In this document: in pieces, positions 61,353-64,000 of the stretch | Numbering within the stretch: the stretch's first letter is position 1 | Layout of the letters: each line of letters starts with the position of its first letter | Assembly: GCA_928724745.1 (NCBI GenBank) | Contig: CAKMXJ010000003.1 | Location: 1,240,001 to 1,304,000 of the forward strand | Direction of reading: 5' to 3' | DNA length: 64,000 bases | From: Anthracocystis setariae | Taxonomy: Eukaryota; Basidiomycota; Ustilaginomycetes; Ustilaginales; Ustilaginaceae | Position numbers and translations under genes: made by a program | The notes under the pieces: model-generated | Seen by the model: only the letters and a program-made list of their open reading frames with translations | The model's database searches: none | Told to the model about the DNA's origin: nothing

Positions 61353-64000
61353 CTTGGTCGCCAAAAGGTTGGAATCTAGAATGAGGGCAGGGTCGCCGTG
61401 GTGAATCGGTGGTGGCTGTGAATGATTAGTTTAGGTCTGCATGTGCTTGAAAGAAAACGGCCGGATCGATTGCGTCGGTGGGATGACGCAGTTGGAAAAG
61501 TCGAAGAGTTTTTGTGATGATGTCGGGCAAGTGAGACTGGTAGGATAGGATAATGTACAGAAGCTAGAATCACCAGAGCAGCGATAAGAATGCTGCGTCG
61601 AACGGCCTGCGTAAACAGAACAGCGAGAAACGAAAGGAAGACGGGGAATCGTGATGGTGGAGAGAAGGAAGATGGAAGTAACAGCGGCGGAAGGGCTAGC
61701 TGATGGAGCCAAGAAGGTCGACAGCGGACGAGTTGAGTGTGTCTGGAAGCAGCGAAAGCGATGGAGAATTGGTGAAGCGGACTCGTGGAAATTCAAACAC
61801 ACCGCCCAGCCAATTCGCAGCAGTCGGTAAGGCCGAGCGATGAGGGTCACACGGATTGGCGTCGCGAATGACGGCGGTACAGGCGTCAAGCGTCGGTGAA
61901 ATGCAGACAGTCCAGCTCACAAGCAGGCGTCTCGACCGGAGGTCCAAGCCAAATTCACGCGCACTCTGCAACTTTTTGGGTTTCCACGCAGTGAGAGCGT
62001 GAGGCGCACTTCCGTGGCTGGAAAGCATGTCAAATTATTGTACAGATAATATTTTTTTTTTAAAAAAAAAAAGTGAACAGACGAGGCAGAGGGGGCAAGA
62101 AGGTCACAACATTGGCGGTCAGGCGGGAAACGTGCAAAAAAAAAATCATCAAAACACACCAGGTTGCAGACAGAAGCTGATGCGCGAGAGCGGGCTCGGG
62201 AAGGAGCAGCCAGGTTTGAGGGCCAAATGGGCGGACAATCAGAGTACGATGTCGAATTCGCCGAGGCTAAACCTTGAACGTGGGGGAGGGGGAGAACGTC
62301 AGGTTGTAGTCAAATCGCCCCTGATCGTACCGCATCGCCTCGGCTCGATTTCGCCTACCAGCCAGTCAAAACATTCGAAAGCACGGCGGTGACGCCGAAG
62401 ACAGCGCGGAGTGGAAAAAAAAGGACGGAAAAGGAAACGATTTCGCCTTCGATGGCAGCAGAGGGGAGATGGGAATACAGAAAATCAAAATCAAAAACAT
62501 CATGTTGCCAGACTTTTCAAAATTCGCGCGACGCATCCCTCAGTACTTTTGCTTTTCACACACTGGACAGTACAGGAGAGTACCGCTCCAGTGCAGTGAC
62601 TCCAGTTTCATCTCGGTGATCCTCTCTAAAATTGGGTTGTCTCAACATTGCCACAGCCGGTGTGCCTGCCAACCATAGCTAAAATTGGATGGTTGTCTCG
62701 TCTGTCCGTTTCAGTTTTTGCTTTTCAGTCGCCGTACGCAATCCTTGCGCCGCTCATCGGTCCGGACGAGCTCGACGCGCGATTCGCAAGGAAGACATTA
62801 TTGTACGTTTAGCTTGTCAACCAGTTGTCAAGATCCAAAGCGGTGCAATCGCGCTATCATCATATCGTAGGCGTAGGCTCATGCGGCCAAGGTTATTTGC
62901 TGCAGGGGAGAACCATTGTACAGCACAGTACGGTATTGTCTCACTCCTGCAAATTAATTACAAAAATGGCACCATGCGCTTTTGCATGCTGGTTGGAGGC
63001 GGTGTGATAGCGTTGAAACTTCTGCAAGCTATACTGTAGTAGCGTAGTGTATTTCGCCTGTGAGAGTGCGCTCGCAACTGCAAGCGAAGCCACACGCAGC
63101 TACATACAGCTACTGTACCGCGATTTGCTTCGGTACCGGTACGCTACCAACATGATCCTAATCCCCGTGCGACTGGTCCACCTTAGCCGACTCTAATGTA
63201 GCTCGATGACGACGTGCAAGCTGCCGCACAGCCTTGACTGGTGAACAGTACAGTGCAGTCCAGTATCAGGAAATTGAAAGCTCGGGGATCACACGTCGCA
63301 TCTCGATGAGCCCCGCAAGCCTTGGATGTGCTCCACTACACTACAGCCGACCCTCGGTTCATGACCTTCTAGAGTCAACCGTGGCGAGGAGCCAGACCGT
63401 CGGCCGATTCAAGCCTCTTACGCCGTGCGTTCTTCTAACCGCTCGCTAAACTCGCAATCAGCGCAACTGATCATCGTCGTACAGCCTCTGATGTCGCAAG
63501 TCCGTAAAGTCCAGACGTGCGATCGCACGAGTTTCCGAACCATCTCCCTTGGCACTCAGCGCTAGAAAACGACTCGGGCCGACCCTCATGAGCAAAACAG
63601 TACCTGCTGTGCACTCGCGATCTCCGGCGTCTTTATGGCAGGATGACTGTGTTTTGTGGCCTTGCTGCTTCTCCTCATTCATTTCTCGCCCCAGCTGATT
63701 AATAGCCCACAAGACCAAGTCCGACCCGATGAAACTCACAAACCTTCCTCATTTTTCTTATTGCCATTTGACCTTGCCCATCAGCGAAGAAGCTCTTCAG
63801 TTCTACAGTTCATTTATGCAGTTCATCTGCAAAGGGAAAAAACCACAAATTGAGAAGAAGGTTCCACGTGTAGCGCGGGCCATCGACCCAATACTGTAGC
63901 TGCTCAGCCCAACACCATTCACCGAGCGGGGTAATGCTGTCCCTGTCCAAAATTCCGCCTCTGAAACATCACACTGATAATGCAGCGCATAAGCAGAAGA
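61353..64000. other. Right-end 2.6 kb, no supportable gene
   Basis: It holds the apyrase promoter side and then gene-free sequence. There is a T-run directly followed by an A-run (62050..62070) and several pentamer clusters (62567..62596, 62920..62936, 63246..63264). A 93-codon minus-strand frame (63458..63739) has no recognisable domain; it could be the end of a gene that starts outside the window, but nothing supports that. Confidence 0.5.

Noticed and set aside
63458..63739. 93-codon minus-strand frame near the right edge
   Set aside because: No recognisable motif and no clear upstream exon; possibly the end of an outside gene, but unsupported.

Overview
The window is nuclear DNA of a basidiomycete fungus, most likely a smut (Ustilaginales, Ustilago/Sporisorium type). 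The reasons are the gene-dense, intron-poor layout, few short introns with GTAAGT/GTGAGT-like donors, an ATP-citrate lyase encoded as one fused polypeptide (ascomycetes split it in two), and long Ser/Ala/Asp-rich low-complexity insertions in conserved housekeeping proteins. This placement rests on family knowledge and was not checked by a search.

I support 20 protein-coding genes. Left third: an FMP52-like atypical SDR (minus, runs off the left edge), ATP-citrate lyase (minus), proteasome assembly chaperone 3 (plus), NBS1/nibrin (minus), a VHS-GAT trafficking adaptor (plus), SUMO E1 subunit UBA2 (minus), a four-exon ALY/Yra1 mRNA-export factor (minus) and S-adenosylmethionine decarboxylase (plus). 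Middle: a hypothetical protein with acidic GGGF repeats (minus), eIF2B beta (plus), then three minus-strand genes in a row: a dysferlin-domain protein, DASH subunit ASK1 and a four-CBS protein. Four plus-strand genes follow: cystathionine gamma-lyase, AIR carboxylase ADE2, a PPS1-type dual-specificity phosphatase and a coiled-coil protein. Right part: a SET-domain methyltransferase (minus), four-exon TDP1 (plus), the ZC3H15/TMA46 zinc-finger protein (minus) and a Golgi-type apyrase (minus). The last 2.6 kb shows no supportable gene.

Neighbours are often convergent with short gaps (about 80-250 bp) or divergent with shared upstream regions. There is no sign of an operon-like or biosynthetic cluster, a transposon, a CRISPR array, an rRNA or a tRNA gene. 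The functions are core cell biology: acetyl-CoA, sulfur, purine and polyamine metabolism, DNA repair (NBS1, TDP1), SUMOylation, kinetochore, translation, mRNA export and Golgi.

The window looks like an ordinary housekeeping region, and I did not find a clear new biological system. The most interesting items are a 91-codon upstream ORF whose stop overlaps the start of the AdoMet decarboxylase gene, three dual-specificity-phosphatase-like signatures in one PPS1-type protein of which only one is intact, an intergenic family of CAGTA/CAGTG/CAGCA pentamer repeats, a recurring GACCAACAC motif, and an unrecognised GGGF-repeat acidic protein.
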